This document shows, one piece after another, positions 10,476 through 22,469 of a stretch of DNA of 64,000 nt (position 1 is its first letter; each line of letters opens with the position of its first letter). The stretch covers positions 12,501 to 76,500 of the forward strand of contig VCCP01000006.1 of assembly GCA_005765155.1 (NCBI GenBank), read 5' to 3'. The stretch comes from Zelopaecilomyces penicillatus. Taxonomy: Eukaryota; Ascomycota; Sordariomycetes; Hypocreales; Pseudodiploosporaceae. The position numbers were made by a program, and so were the translations under genes. The notes beneath the pieces were generated by a model. The model was not told the origin of the DNA. It ran no database searches and was given only the letters and a program-made list of their open reading frames with translations.

Positions 10476-12070
10476 ATGAAGTTCTCTGCCACCGCCGCAC
10501 TCTTCGTGCTCTCGGCCAATGCCGCCCCCATCATGAACGGTGTAAGTTGTCCCACAATCTAGAGCCTTGACTTTGTACTCATTAGTGATAGCCTGCTGCC
10601 GAGTCTGATAACACAAAGCGCACCGTCATCGATGGCCTTGTCAAGCAGATCCAGCCCGTCGTTGCCCCCAAGGTCATCGCCGCGCCTCACGATATCCATG
10701 TTCTTCAGAACAACGAGAAGCGAACTGTGATCGATGGTCTTGTCAAGCAGATCCAGCCTGTTGTTGCCCCCAAGGTTATTGTCAAGCCTCACAACATCCA
10801 CATCCTTGAGAACAACGAGAGCAGCCACGGCCACGATGGTGGTGACTATCCCACCACTGGTGGCGAAGAGGGCGGCAATGGTGGTGACGATGGCAATGGC
10901 CACGATGGTGGTGACTATCCTACCGCTGGTGAAGAGTACGGCAACGGTGGCGAGGAGACTCACTACAGGCGCACTGTCATTGACGGCCTCGTCAAGCAGA
11001 TCCAGCCTGTCGTTGCCCCCAAGGTTATCGTGAAGCCTCATGATATCCATGTTCTTCAGAACAACGAGAAGCGCACTGTGATCGATGGTCTTGTCAAGCA
11101 GATCCAGCCTGTCATCGCCCCTAAGATCAAGGTTATCCCCCATGATATCCATATCCTTCAGAACAACGAGGGTAGCCACGACCACGATGGTGGTGATTAT
11201 CCCGAAACTGGTGGCGAAGAGCACGGCAACGGTGGTGAGGAGGCTCACTACAAGCGCACTGTCATTGACGGCCTTGTCAAGCAGATCCAGCCTGTCGTTG
11301 CCCCCAAGGTCATTGTGAAGCCTAACGATATTCATGTTCTTCAGAATAACGAGAAGCGCACTGTGATCGATGGTCTTATCAAACAGATCCAGCCTGTTGT
11401 TGCCCCCAAGGTTATCGTGAAGCCCAACGACATTCACGTTCTTCAGAACAACCAGAAGCGCACTGTTATTGACGGTCTTGTCAAGCAGATCCAGCCTGTC
11501 GTTGCCCCCAAGGTCATCGTCGCTCCTCATGACATCCACGTCCTTGAGAACAACGAGAAGCGAACTGTTATTGACGGCCTTGTTAAGCAGATCCAGCCCG
11601 TTGTTGCCCCCAAGGTCATTGTCGCTCCTCACGACATCCACGTCCTTGAGAACAACGAGAAGCGAACTGTCATTGATGGCCTCGTCAAGCAGATCCAGCC
11701 CGTTGTTGCCCCCAAGGTCATTGTCGCTCCTCATGACATCCACGTCCTTGAGAACAACGAGAAGCGCACTGTCATTGATGGTCTTGTTAAGCAGATCCAG
11801 CCCGTTGTTGCCCCCAAGGTTATCGTCGCTCCTCATGACATCCATGTCCTTGAGAACAACGAGAAGCGCACTGTCATTGACGGCCTCGTCAAGCAGATCC
11901 AGCCCGTTGTTGCCCCCAAGGTCATTGTCGCTCCTCACGACATCCACGTCCTTGAGAACAACGAGAAGCGAACTGTCATTGATGGCCTCGTCAAGCAGAT
12001 CCAGCCCGTTGTTGCCCCCAAGGTTATCGTCAAGCCCAACGACATTCACGTTCTCCAGAACAATGCTTAG
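10476..12070 (+). CDS. Secreted Kex2-processed repeat precursor (KEP-type), 12 repeats
   Basis: Two exons (10476-10541 and 10592-12070; 50-nt intron, donor GTAAGT) encode 514 residues. Residues 1-17 form a signal peptide ending at ANAA. After a short lead ending in KR come twelve repeats, each starting TVIDGL and nearly all ending in a dibasic pair (KR, once RR), the site cut by Golgi protease Kex2. Ten repeats are 32-34 residues long. Repeats 2 and 4 carry extra Gly/Asp/Glu/His/Tyr-rich tails of 51 and 29 residues (10820-10972, 11171-11257). Repeat starts are 10622, 10724, 10973, 11075, 11258, then every 102 bp from 11360 to 11972. Kex2 cleavage should release about a dozen similar peptides containing KQIQPV and DIHVL segments. 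Known fungal relatives by architecture are repellents, pheromone precursors and dikaritin RiPP precursors. No DUF3328 (UstYa) gene is nearby, so a structural or surface peptide is more likely than a cyclic RiPP. Confidence 0.85.
10622..12067 (+). repeat. Coding tandem repeat, 102-bp unit, 12 copies
   Basis: The unit encodes 34 residues including the terminal KR. Copies 7 to 11 (11462-11971) encode identical peptides but differ from each other at several third positions. Copies 2 and 4 are lengthened by in-frame inserts. The final copy ends NNA and the stop codon instead of a dibasic site. Confidence 0.95.
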
Positions 12071-12270
12071 GGTGAGTCTGACTAAGAGAAACGCTGTGGT
12101 ACATGCTGTTTCCTGCGGAGTATAATGTAGGGGAATGTGGTATGATGTATTTGTATAGAGTAGTTTAGTTAATCTAATTATCGAGGAGCTTTCACTTTCA
12201 AACTTTGTTGTGATGTGTATTTCAATTTTGAACAAACATTTCACCAATACACTCATGTGTTGTTCTCAGC

Positions 12271-13686
12271 TCACATGAATCTCTCTTCTTGCACCTGTAT
12301 CACCATTGCCAGCTCATGGCATACCGTCTCAAGCTGCCTTTCTGTCACTGTGAATGGGGGCGCAAGTAATATGTGGTCACCTCGAGTCCCGTCTACAGTT
12401 CCGCTCCCAGGATAGATGGCAACACCTCTCTTGAACAATTCTTGTTGTACTTTGTTGCCAAAACCGATGCTGGGGTCGAATGTAGATTTGGTTTCCTTGT
12501 CCTTGACGAACTCTACCGCCCAGAATAATCCTCGCCCGCGTATGTCGCCTACAGCTTTGCACTGACTGAGTTCGGTGCGAAGCAGTCTCTCCAATACCTT
12601 TCCCATTTTAGCACATCTCTCCACCAAGCCATCGCGCCGGAGTATCTTTTGCACGGCTAGGGCGGCAGCGCAAGCAATCGGCAACATCTGGTAAGTATGT
12701 CCGTGAAGAAAGGCATTTGAACCTTTCTTCATAGTGTCAACTACTCGCCGGTGTGCCAGCACGCCTGCAATCGCTGCGTATCCGCCCCCCAACCCCTTTC
12801 CTATTGCCACGATGTCGGGAATCACCGCCTCTTGCTCGAAGGCAAAAAAAGTTCCAGATCGCCCTGTGCCGCACATAATCTCATCTAGAATGAGGAGAAT
12901 TCCGTACTTGTCACAAACTGCCTTGATAGCAGAGAGGTAGCCCTGAGGAGGTGTAACACATCCGGCCGTGGCTCCAACAATCGGCTCGGCTATGAATGCG
13001 ATGATCTTCTCCGGCCCAATGCGCATGAACTCGTGTTCGACCTCGTCGACAAGTCTTGTTGCAAATTGAGTTTCAGTCTCGTCGGGAAGTTTGTATCGAT
13101 ATGAGAACGCGGGTGTAACGTGGCTGACATATGGGTAGGCAAGTCCATGGTAAGGAATCTTCCTTGCCAGATTTGAGGACACAGACATGGTAGCGATAGT
13201 GTTGCCATGATAGCCCTGTTTGCGCGCGACGAAATGTAGCCTTTGTGTTTCTCCCTTTTCGTAAAAGTATTGGCGTGCCAACTTCATGGCAGTTTCCATC
13301 GCTTCGCTCCCGCTACCTACGAAGAAGGCCTTTTCCAAACCATGTGGGCTTCCTCGGAGGATGACATTAGCTAGTTCCTCCGCTGCGTTTGTTGTATATG
13401 CTGCGGTATGAACGTAGCTGACTTTGAGAGCCTGTACCATCATCGCGGCAATGACTTCTTCGTTGCCATGGCCCAACAGAGTCACAGCGGCTCCACCACA
13501 TGCGTCAATGATGGTCTGCCCGTTCGAAAGATGTAATTCGATTCCCTTGGCACTGATAACTTCAAATGGACGACGAGTGAGAGTGGGATGGAGAAGGCGA
13601 CTATCGTCGACCAACACGGCGTTTCCGAATTCGTACTTCCCCTTAAAGGTATTCGGAATGGTGGGGTAGGTTTGGCAAAGCGACAT
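12271..13686 (-). CDS. Class III PLP-dependent aminotransferase
   Basis: Intronless, 471 residues, normal length for class III (omega-amino acid) aminotransferases. Visible family features are SGSEAME (about 125-131) for phosphate binding, QGYHG (about 157-161), the AEP segment (233-235), the cofactor-ring Asp in LILDEI (D268), and the Schiff-base lysine in AIGKGLGGG (K297). The family moves amino groups from omega-amino acids, amines or related donors to 2-oxo acids. The substrate is not predictable here, and alternatives include beta-alanine, GABA or a secondary-metabolite amine. The N-terminus lacks an obvious mitochondrial leader, so a cytosolic location is likely. It is convergent with the Kex2-repeat gene, with stop codons about 200 bases apart. 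Confidence 0.9.
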   Translation of the reverse strand: MSLCQTYPTIPNTFKGKYEFGNAVLVDDSRLLHPTLTRRPFEVISAKGIELHLSNGQTIIDACGGAAVTLLGHGNEEVIAAMMVQALKVSYVHTAAYTTNAAEELANVILRGSPHGLEKAFFVGSGSEAMETAMKLARQYFYEKGETQRLHFVARKQGYHGNTIATMSVSSNLARKIPYHGLAYPYVSHVTPAFSYRYKLPDETETQFATRLVDEVEHEFMRIGPEKIIAFIAEPIVGATAGCVTPPQGYLSAIKAVCDKYGILLILDEIMCGTGRSGTFFAFEQEAVIPDIVAIGKGLGGGYAAIAGVLAHRRVVDTMKKGSNAFLHGHTYQMLPIACAAALAVQKILRRDGLVERCAKMGKVLERLLRTELSQCKAVGDIRGRGLFWAVEFVKDKETKSTFDPSIGFGNKVQQELFKRGVAIYPGSGTVDGTRGDHILLAPPFTVTERQLETVCHELAMVIQVQEERFM

Positions 13687-15767
13687 CTTGTTGGTTATGT
13701 ATCAATCTGGGAAGTGACTTGGATTCTTGCTTGTTCTTTGGGTTCATGAGGGAGCATTCTCTGCAAGATTCCGCGAGCTTTTATATCAATATGCTCTTGG
13801 TGGTTTGGGAGAAAGTGTGTTGTGTCAATTTGCACAATACCAGCGCCGCAAGAATGACAATAGGCGCTGTGCAACAAGCCAAACGTCAGTGCGGACAATA
13901 CAAACTCAATATACAGAAGAGCTTTGGTAATGTTCGTTGGGTTTGAATCCTGGCCGGTGCATCAATGAATACCAATGTGTAGCAAACAATCAATAAAGTG
14001 TAATAACCAACAGCCAATTCCAGTAATCTAAATCTACCTTCAACAAACAACATCTGCCACAACTTGGAAGGTAGATACTTTAGAAAGGAGCAAACCGAAT
14101 CAACCAGACATGTATTCCTCGCCTTGCTATCTGGGGCATGTTTTTTTTCAACTTTTTATGTACGACCATGGTCCTTGCCAGGAGCCAAGGTGATGTCGAG
14201 TTGCGAAGCTGATGTCAATGGCATCCATCTGTCGCACTGGATCAATCCCACCGAATAAAAGTTTCTCCACTGCTAGCGTTGTCAATTATGTTACCAGGAG
14301 CGTTTCTAACAATGGACTGCGTGTCAGCTTGTCAATACGAAGGCCGTCAGCAAACTTTTGTAATGTGGCTCGGAAAGTTCATCCTCGAGCGTGTGGTAGT
14401 TGATCAACGTTGAGTTGGCTGAATGTACCTGCGGTTGGTTGGGTTGAGCACATGAATTCGCGCTCACACATGTAACATCTCATGGAAATTAAATAACTAG
14501 CATTCCAGAATGAGATAAAATGCACATGCATTACATTCTTAGTTGTTGCCATTGTATACATGACTGAGGCGATTATATCTACAGAGTGTTTTGCTGAGGC
14601 TGTATGGTCAACAAGCTGTGAGGTGGCAGTCACGTGGGTGTGCCAGCACGTGATGATCAATTGCCATCCTCGGTGCTTTCCTTCATGCCGACCGCCGTCT
14701 TTGCTTGTTTAAATACCTCTGGCAGACAACGCTAAATGCGGCAGAGATTCATTCTAGTGCAGGCTAGCGTGAGACTAGTGCGAGAAAACAATGCACGAGT
14801 CTTTCCCTGGCAGTGGACGCCTCGACAACTCCGGATGCCCGGGTCCATCTGAGTGGTTGGTGACACATCTAAAAGGATTGGTGTGGCGGCAGACCGTTGC
14901 GGTATCGAATTTAATGTTTTGTCTGGCGAAATTTATGGCTTATGAATGGTTAGCATTTCCCAACCTATCGAAGTATTATATATTGGATGAATGGCATTTC
15001 GCTGATGTGTGGAATGATGTACGTTTAAAGGGATTTTGTCTTTTACAAATACTGATAGAGCTTGGATCTTTTCCCATGTTCCATCGGGTCAGGTTTCGAT
15101 AGGTACCTACCTACCTAGGTACTACACACATAGTTCGTACGGAAGACAGGGATCCTCTTTAAAGAGAATGCATTCACACCTTCAGTCAAGGTAACCCCGC
15201 AATCCCCGATATCTCCAGATTATCGATTATAATGCCCTGAATTTATCAATCGACGTATCTACATTGGCAGTGGTTATTGCCTAACTCATCCAGCTTGTTG
15301 GAAGAATATGATCACGAATTTGGGCAAGCAAGGCTCTGGCCGCCTAGATATGCGGGGTAGCGCCACGGCGGTCGCGACATGAGCCGCCCCATATATTGTG
15401 GCTGGTGGCCGATGGTCACCACTGGCTATTTTGGTGCTCATCTCCACGCACGTGACCTGCTACTCAGTGGGCCCATCCCTCAGCATCCATGCCTGTCGCT
15501 CATGGGTACGCCCCTTCATCGTCCAACTCCATCTCCATCACTGTCAGGCGCCCCACACGCAACGGCTCTCCAAGAACCAACTCCCTATTCGTGTCGCCCT
15601 TTCTTCCAATCACGAGCCTGCAACAGCAAACTCGACGTTGACGAAAGTCGGAAGGGGATCTTGATATGTCCTGGACACGACGAGGATAACGGTCACCACA
15701 GATCAATCAATCAAGGGCATCCATCTGTCTTGTCAACCGTATCCCTGATTCTTGCCATCTAGCGAAC
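13687..15767. other. Intergenic, no supported gene
   Basis: About 2 kb between the divergent starts of the aminotransferase and the Zn2Cys6 regulator. An ATG-initiated frame of 103 codons at 14791-15102 is preceded by a TTTAAATA motif near 14707 but matches nothing I know. I leave it unannotated as a gene. Confidence 0.35.
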
Positions 15768-18591
15768 ATGGATGATATTTTTCGTGACACTAGCAGCCAG
15801 GCTCGTTCCGCTTGCACAGAGTGTCAGCGGAGAAAGCAAAAGGTGCCCTACCGCTCGTTGCATGGTTTCTCTCTTATAGCAAGCGAGGACTAATGGCGAT
15901 AACTTCAGTGCAATCGCGAATGGCCCTGCAACCATTGCCAAAAACGCAAGGTCGCCGATAAATGTCGGTTCAACCAGCCAAACCAAGTCCCATTAAACGA
16001 TAAACCGGCTCCGCCCGTTCTCCCGAAGAACCCACCATTGTCGAATGAAGCACAGAGCGTTGTCGCTACAAACCTGAAGCCCGAACCGTCAAACCCAGTT
16101 GTGAACAGCTATTCTCCTTCAACACAGGTTAGCAAGAAGAAGCGACAATTAAGTGGCACCAATGACTATGGTGATGGAGAAGATTTGGATGCCGGCGAAG
16201 AAGATGTGGGACTTGGTGCTCTTGGCTATATGACAACGAAGCAATTTTCGGGTCTCGGGATTGAGGCAAAGGCAAGTCATGTTGATAACCTGAGCGACAA
16301 CACCTATCTCTGTGTTTTCTTCCCATTTCTGTTTCACTGTCCTTCTTCCCATAACCTCTTTTGGTCTCTGTTCCCCCCCTTTCGCTAACATATTTGGTCC
16401 CCAGAAAGAACGGCCTGCCCCACGAGAATATTTTGCCAGGTCATCGGGGTGTGCACAACTTGAGCGCGCTCTCCAAGTACTCCCTCTTCGGCCACACACA
16501 GGTCAGTCCCATACCATTTCCCTGCCTGCGGATTGAATATGATTTGTTTTGTGAGGCTAATTTCCTTCTTTTTCGTAGATGCTCTGGTACAGAATTTTTT
16601 TAACAACGTCAACTATCATTACTACATCTTGTATCCGCCTATCTTTCTCCAAGAGTATCAGAGTTGGTGGGAAAAGAGGGCACAGAATAGGCCTCTATCC
16701 CTCCAGTGGACTTGCTTACTCCTAATGGTTTGTGCATGTGCCTGTCAGCATCTGCCTATCGATATGCAGGAGAAACTGGAGCTCGAAATGAGCGAAACGG
16801 CCCAGCAGTTAACAGAAAAGTACCACGACACGGCGAGGGAACTTGCCAGTGTTGTGCCTGTTGGATACTATCACATCTATAATGTGCAGTGGCTCTTACA
16901 CTCCACATACTGGTACAAAGCCGAGGCCCGGTTTCTTGAGTGTTGGCATGTCCTAGGCGCCGCGGCGCGAGAGGCGCAAGAATTAGGTAATACAATTCTT
17001 GACATGGCCCTTTACCCAATATCTATATCACTCGTTTCTCACATTTCTGGCAGGTCTTCACAGGAACTCTGAGGAATTACCCGAATTTGAGCGTGAAATG
17101 CGTCGACGAGTCTGGTGTGTCGTTGACTGCTGGGATTGGTAAGTAACCACCACACCAGTGATGAAACCTCGACAAAAGCTAACTGAGTTCAGGCAAATTT
17201 CATCGGGTCTGTTCCGACCGACGATCATTGATCGTACTGATTGTGATGTCGAATTGCCAACCCTCACACTGGAGGATTATTCTCCTTCGCCATTGATGCA
17301 TATGAAGCTTCAGTCTGAATTGATTGGTCGACTTGCCCAACGATTTGGTGCTCCCAAGAATGTCATTTCGACTTCTGATGTTTTGGAGTATAAACTCATT
17401 ATCGATGATTGGATGCAGAGCTTCCCACCCGCTTACGCCTTGGAGAACCCAGATAGGTCGGGAGATGAGCGTCGGCCATGGATTACTTTTCATCGGCACT
17501 ATATCCATACAATGGGATACATGATGTTGCTGAATCGTATTAGATCCTTCATGACAATGGACTTTTCAGGGAACTCGCCTCTCGATTTACTCGCCATCCG
17601 TGCAGACGGTGTGGACTATTCTCTAAAATTAATGGAGGTGCTACGGGAGTGGATGGACTTCGTGTCCTATCGCGACGGAAGATATCATTTTATTATCTTT
17701 TCCCTTTTCGACACTGCGGCAGTTCTCAGCACTGCACTCATCAAAGATGAAGACCAAACCATTCCCAGTCGAGACGAATGCTTCTATGCAATTGAGTTTG
17801 CCGTCGCGATGCTCAAGAAAATAATGGCATTGTCCGTCACTGCCAAGATGTCGTACGACATTCTATACCGAATAGTTCGCAAAGTGCCCAAACCACCCAA
17901 ACATTCACGTTATGGCTCAAAAAAGAATGGCAAGACCAGATTGAGTCCCAAGGGGATAGTTTTGCCGAGATCTTTGTCAACCCCTGCACCGCCTCCCAAC
18001 CCGGCTGCTACGCTGAAGGCCATTCCCATCTCCGCCCCTGCACCTATGTTTGATCTCATGCCGGTTCCTGTTTCTCAATCCTACTGCGTTTCCGCCTCCA
18101 CTGCAGGGCCTGCTCAGCCGCCACTTGATGGCTTTGGCGCTTGTGCTGCATCAACGGCCAGTGGTAGTCACTGTCAGGGTCTATCACACACGTCCACGCC
18201 TCCAGGCAGTTTCATTGCTGTTGACAGTGTGACAGCCGTGTCAACGCCTCCGAGCGAGGTTATAGCCCCCCAGTGTCAAATTTACTCCTCCTCCGATAGT
18301 GCACCTGGCAGTGTTCACGGATATAATAGTGATGGTGATAAAGAGTCACCAATATCATCGGTGAACAGTGTTCATGAACAGTTCCATGCCGGTACACATA
18401 GTGATGACGAACCGCCGGAGGGCAGATCGTTGGAACAGTCGCCTGAGAACATGCCCGTCCAGGATCTCGGATTTGGAAATATCACTGATGCTGAACTGGG
18501 AGAATTGGCGACTCTTTGGAACTGGCAGAGCTTAAATCTGGATTTTATTAGTTCTGAAGCGGCCGCGTCCACCGGAATGCAGGCGCCTTAA
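15768..18591 (+). CDS. Zn2Cys6 fungal transcription factor
   Basis: Six exons (15768-15842, 15909-16271, 16405-16501, 16579-16986, 17054-17138, 17193-18591) give 808 residues with every phase consistent. Residues 16-44 form a binuclear zinc cluster with spacing C-x2-C-x6-C-x5-C-x2-C-x8-C, split by intron 1. A middle homology region (fungal_trans) follows. It includes the NVNYHYYILYPPIFL segment, ARELASVVP, a REMRRRVWCVVDCWDW segment and a long helical part up to about residue 590. The C-terminal 220 residues are Ser/Pro-rich and acidic, likely an activation region. Intron 2 appears to use a GC donor (AAAG|GCAAGT), because the alternative GT donor leads to a stop. The protein would be a nuclear DNA-binding regulator, probably recognising CGG triplets. 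Targets are unknown; the flanking genes do not form an obvious pathway cluster. Confidence 0.88.
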
Positions 18592-19225
18592 CGCCGCTTG
18601 CTCTCCGACGATGATTGTATGTATCACGCTCGTTTCTACAACACAACTTCGACTATTTGCGCATTTGGATTTAAAGGGACGCCCATCGTCCTTGGTCTGA
18701 TTTCTTGGGTGCTGCTGGCTGATGTATTGAACTTGGGCTATGAGAATGTATTCCGAATTCCGATTGCTGGCTTTTGTTCAAGCCTGCGCCTTACCGATGA
18801 TATTTGCAAGTAGGCGCGTCTTCTTAGTCTAGAGATTATAAAATTGGATTGTGCATGCGTTGTCACAGTGGTTTTGCGGAACGTTTCTTAAGCTGTAGCG
18901 AAGTAATATCATGTCTGGATTAACAGGGGTCAGCGAGATGCACTGTCCTGCACGCCCTATGGGTAAGCCGTCACAAACCCCGCCTCCATTCTGCATGTGT
19001 TGATTAATGATGGTCTACTATCAACCCCGCAGAAGACTTACTTACCCCGCCAGCAGGGAAACTCGCTTCGGCTTCAGGTGAAATGGTGCGGCATGGCATA
19101 GCGGCGAATCTAACTATTGCATCCCTTTACTCATTGCCCCCTTTCCTTCTAGGTCTTCTTTCAATTGCGTAGCAACAAGCCAATCGTACTCAATAGCTAC
19201 ATTAGCCGACCGGCTTTCATTCATC
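18592..19225. other. Intergenic between regulator and aminopeptidase
   Basis: Contains the 3' end of the regulator transcript and the promoter/leader of the aminopeptidase gene. A 71-codon frame at 18598 is not conserved in any way I can recognise. Confidence 0.4.
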
Positions 19226-22148
19226 ATGTGCAGAGCTCAGGCCGGTATTGAGGCTGCGGCCGCAAACATTCAGAATCGCGAGCTGCTTCCCGCCAATGTA
19301 GTGCCTCAGCACTATCATGTAACTCTCGAGCCCGACTTTGAGAAGCTCACCTACAATGGTACTGTTGTCATTGACCTCGATGTCGCCGAGGATTCCAGTT
19401 CAATTTCGCTCAACACGCTGGAGCTTGACATTCATAATGCTAAGCTCTCCTCAAACGGCCAGACGATTAGGTAGGACTTCCTCTTTGTTTCGCCGCGACT
19501 CAGCTGCGTCTGGTCTCGTATGAGCTTCGAATGCGTGTATGGGCATGATGCTAACTTTTTGCGCTCGTTTTATAATGAAGTTCGTCGCCAAACATAACCT
19601 ATGATGCCGACAAGCAAACCACAAAGTTCGACTTTGGGACCTCCACCTTCACAACCAAGTCGCAGGTGCAGCTTGAAATTTCCTTCACAGGGTACTTGAA
19701 CGACAAGATGGCTGGTTTTTACCGTTCAACGTACAAGGCTGAGGATGGACGTGAAGGGATACTTGCATGCACCCAGATGGAGCCCACTGACGCCCGTCGA
19801 GCTTTTCCCTGCTTCGACGAGCCATCTCTGAAGGCCAAGTTCACTGTTACGCTCATTGCCGACAAGAGCCTGACCTGTCTGAGCAATATGGATGTTTCAT
19901 CTGAGACCGAGGTCCATTCCAAGATCAGCGGTGGAGCAAAGAAAGCCGTCCATTTCAACACATCCCCTCTGATGTCTACTTATTTAGTAGCCTTTGTGGT
20001 TGGTGAGCTGAACTTCATCGAGTCTCGCGACTTCCGTGTTCCCGTCCGAGTCTATGCGCCACCTGGACAGGATATTGAGCATGGGCGATTTTCTGTTGAT
20101 CTCGCGGCGAAGACTCTTGCATTCTATGAGAAGGCGTTTGGCGTTGACTTCCCCCTACCCAAGATGGATAAAGTTGCCATTCCAGACTTCGCACAGGGTG
20201 CAATGGAGAATTGGGGCTTAGTCACGTACCGTGTCGTCGATCTCATGCTTGATGAAAAGGCGAGCGGAGCCGCTACGAAGCAGCGCGTTGCTGAGGTTGT
20301 CCAGCATGAACTTGCCCATCAATGGTTTGGAAATCTTGTCACAATGGACTGGTGGGAGGGACTCTGGCTGAACGAAGGTTTTGCCACTTGGGCGTCTTGG
20401 GTGAGTTCTTCGATACAGTTTAATCTTTACCACCGACCGCCCATACGTGTAACCTCCATCAGATCTTCTAAAGCTAATCACATTCTTAGTACTCCTGTAA
20501 CATCTTTTACCCCGAGTGGAATGTTTGGCAAAACTATGTCACCGATGATCTCCAGTCCGCACTGTCTCTTGACTCGCTCCGAAGCAGCCATCCCATTGAG
20601 GTCCCAGTCAAGCGTGCCGACGAGGTCAACCAGATCTTTGACGCCATCTCTTACTCAAAAGGCTCTTGTGTGCTTAGAATGATATCGACTTATCTCGGCG
20701 AGGACAAATTTTTGGAAGGTGTCCGGCAATATCTCAACAAATTTGCGTACGGCAACACTCAGACAAGCGACTTGTGGGACTCGTTGTCTGCTGTGAGCGG
20801 AAAGCCTGTTCAGGAAGTCATGACTGCCTGGACGAAGCAGGTGGGATACCCAGTCCTTACCGTCACTGAAAACGATGAGGATAAAACTATCCATGTGCGC
20901 CAAAACCGCTTTCTCCGAACAGGGGATGTGAAGCCCGAGGAGGACGAAGTGCTATACCCCGTCTTTTTGAGTTTGCGAACTAAAGATGGAGTTGATGATA
21001 CTCTGGCCCTGAATGAGCGGGAAAAGGTCTTCCCGGTCTCTAGCACCGACTTCTTCAAGTTCAACACAAACCACACCGGAATCTATAGGACACTATACTC
21101 CCCAAGCCGACTTGAGAAGCTTGGCCAGGCTGCCAAAGATGGCCTTTTGTCGGTTGAGGATAGGGCAGGCATGATTGCAGATGCTGGTGCATTGGCCAGT
21201 TCTGGTTATCAGAAGACTTCGGGAGTCCTGAATCTTCTTAAAGGGTTCGATTCGGAGACCGAGTATGTCGTCTGGAATGAAATCATTTCTCGTATAGCTT
21301 CTATCCAGACCGCTTGGGTGTTTGAAGATCAGACTGTGCGAGATGGGCTTCTGAAGTTTTTGAGAGACATTGTTAGTCCCAAGGCGCACCAGCTGGGTTG
21401 GCAATTCTCCGACAACGATGGACATGTTGAGCAGCAGTTCAAGGCGTCTATGTTTGAGGCTGCTGGCTTAAGCGGCGATGAGAAAATCATCGAAGCTGCC
21501 AAGGACATGTTCAACCGACACATGGATGGTGACAAGACAGCCATCCATCCTAACATCCGAAAGAGCGTTTTCAGCATTGCCCTGAAGTATGGAGAGAAGG
21601 AAAACGTAAGTGTCATCCCCATGATAGAAGAACGCTGCTGTATGAGTAATCGAAGCTAACTCGTTCCCAACCAGTATGATAAGATCCTCAAATTCTACCG
21701 CTCCAGCACGAATAGTGATGAGCGCAACACTTGCTTGCGTACTCTCGGTCGCTCCAAGGATCCCGAGCTGATCAAGACTACCTTGGGCCTGCTTTTCGGT
21801 GGAGAAGTCAAGGACCAGGATATCTATATGCCAACTGCCGGCCTTCGAAGCCATGCAGGTGGTATTGAGGCTTTGTTCACATGGATGACCGAGAACTGGG
21901 ATGAGCTCTACAAGCGACTTCCCCCCACATTGCCAATGCTTGGCAGCATGGTGACCATCATGACCTCTGGCTTCACTAGCTCGGAGCAACTACAGAGGGT
22001 GGAGAAATTCTTTGCAGAGAAGAACAACAACGGTTACGATCAAGCCTTGGCACAGAGCCTGGACTCGGTTCGATCAAAGATTTCTTGGCTGCAAAGGGAT
22101 CGGGAAGACGTGGCCGAGTGGGTCAAGACCAACGGCTATTCTCAATAG
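19226..22148 (+). CDS. M1 family zinc aminopeptidase (AAP1/APE2-like)
   Basis: Four exons (19226-19470, 19581-20400, 20490-21605, 21675-22148) encode 884 residues, the expected size of fungal M1 aminopeptidases. The substrate-binding GAMEN motif is at 288-292 and the zinc motif HELAHQW starts at 324, with the third zinc ligand in NEGFA (E347). An N-terminal beta domain, a catalytic thermolysin-like domain and a C-terminal helical ERAP1-like domain follow in order. The enzyme removes N-terminal residues from peptides; yeast Ape2/Aap1 act in cytosol or periplasm on basic or broad substrates. The chosen start (MCRAQAG) has no strong leader. An upstream exon supplying a mitochondrial or secretory presequence, as in yeast Ape2, cannot be excluded. 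Confidence 0.93.
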
Positions 22149-22469
22149 GAGTCGCCATTTAGGTCGCTGGACTGAAAATGAAATATGCCATCGACGTTGA
22201 CAAGCTAGTATGTATAACTCTGGAATATGTACAGACCTCAAATTGTAAGCTCAGTTGACATACGAACGTAAAAGTGCATGTACAGGCAATGCCATGAGAG
22301 TGTGTGCTATTAGACTAGCGATAGTAGCGCCTTGTAAAATGCTTCAATTCTATGATGTATGCCTGCGACATTAGGTCTCTCATTAATTTATATACTTCAT
22401 TACATGATTATAACAATGCTCCCGAAAATGGCCCAAACTAGACAATAATGTGATGATGAAAATGCATTG
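22149..22469. other. Convergent 3' region
   Basis: Short region between the stop codons of the aminopeptidase and the minus-strand GT32 gene. It should hold both polyadenylation regions. Nothing else is seen. Confidence 0.5.

Noticed and set aside
10476..12070. Kex2-repeat gene as a ustiloxin-type (dikaritin) RiPP precursor
   Set aside because: The repeat core lacks tyrosine in most copies and no DUF3328, tyrosinase or other tailoring gene of that pathway is nearby. Kept only as an alternative.
10559..12256. 565-codon open frame on the minus strand across the Kex2-repeat gene
   Set aside because: It is the antisense shadow of the 102-bp coding repeat: the repeated codons keep the opposite frame open. 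The plus strand has the signal peptide, intron and dibasic sites.
13940..13960. GTTTGAATCC resembling a tRNA B box
   Set aside because: The A box and cloverleaf stems are absent at the right distance, so no tRNA is called.
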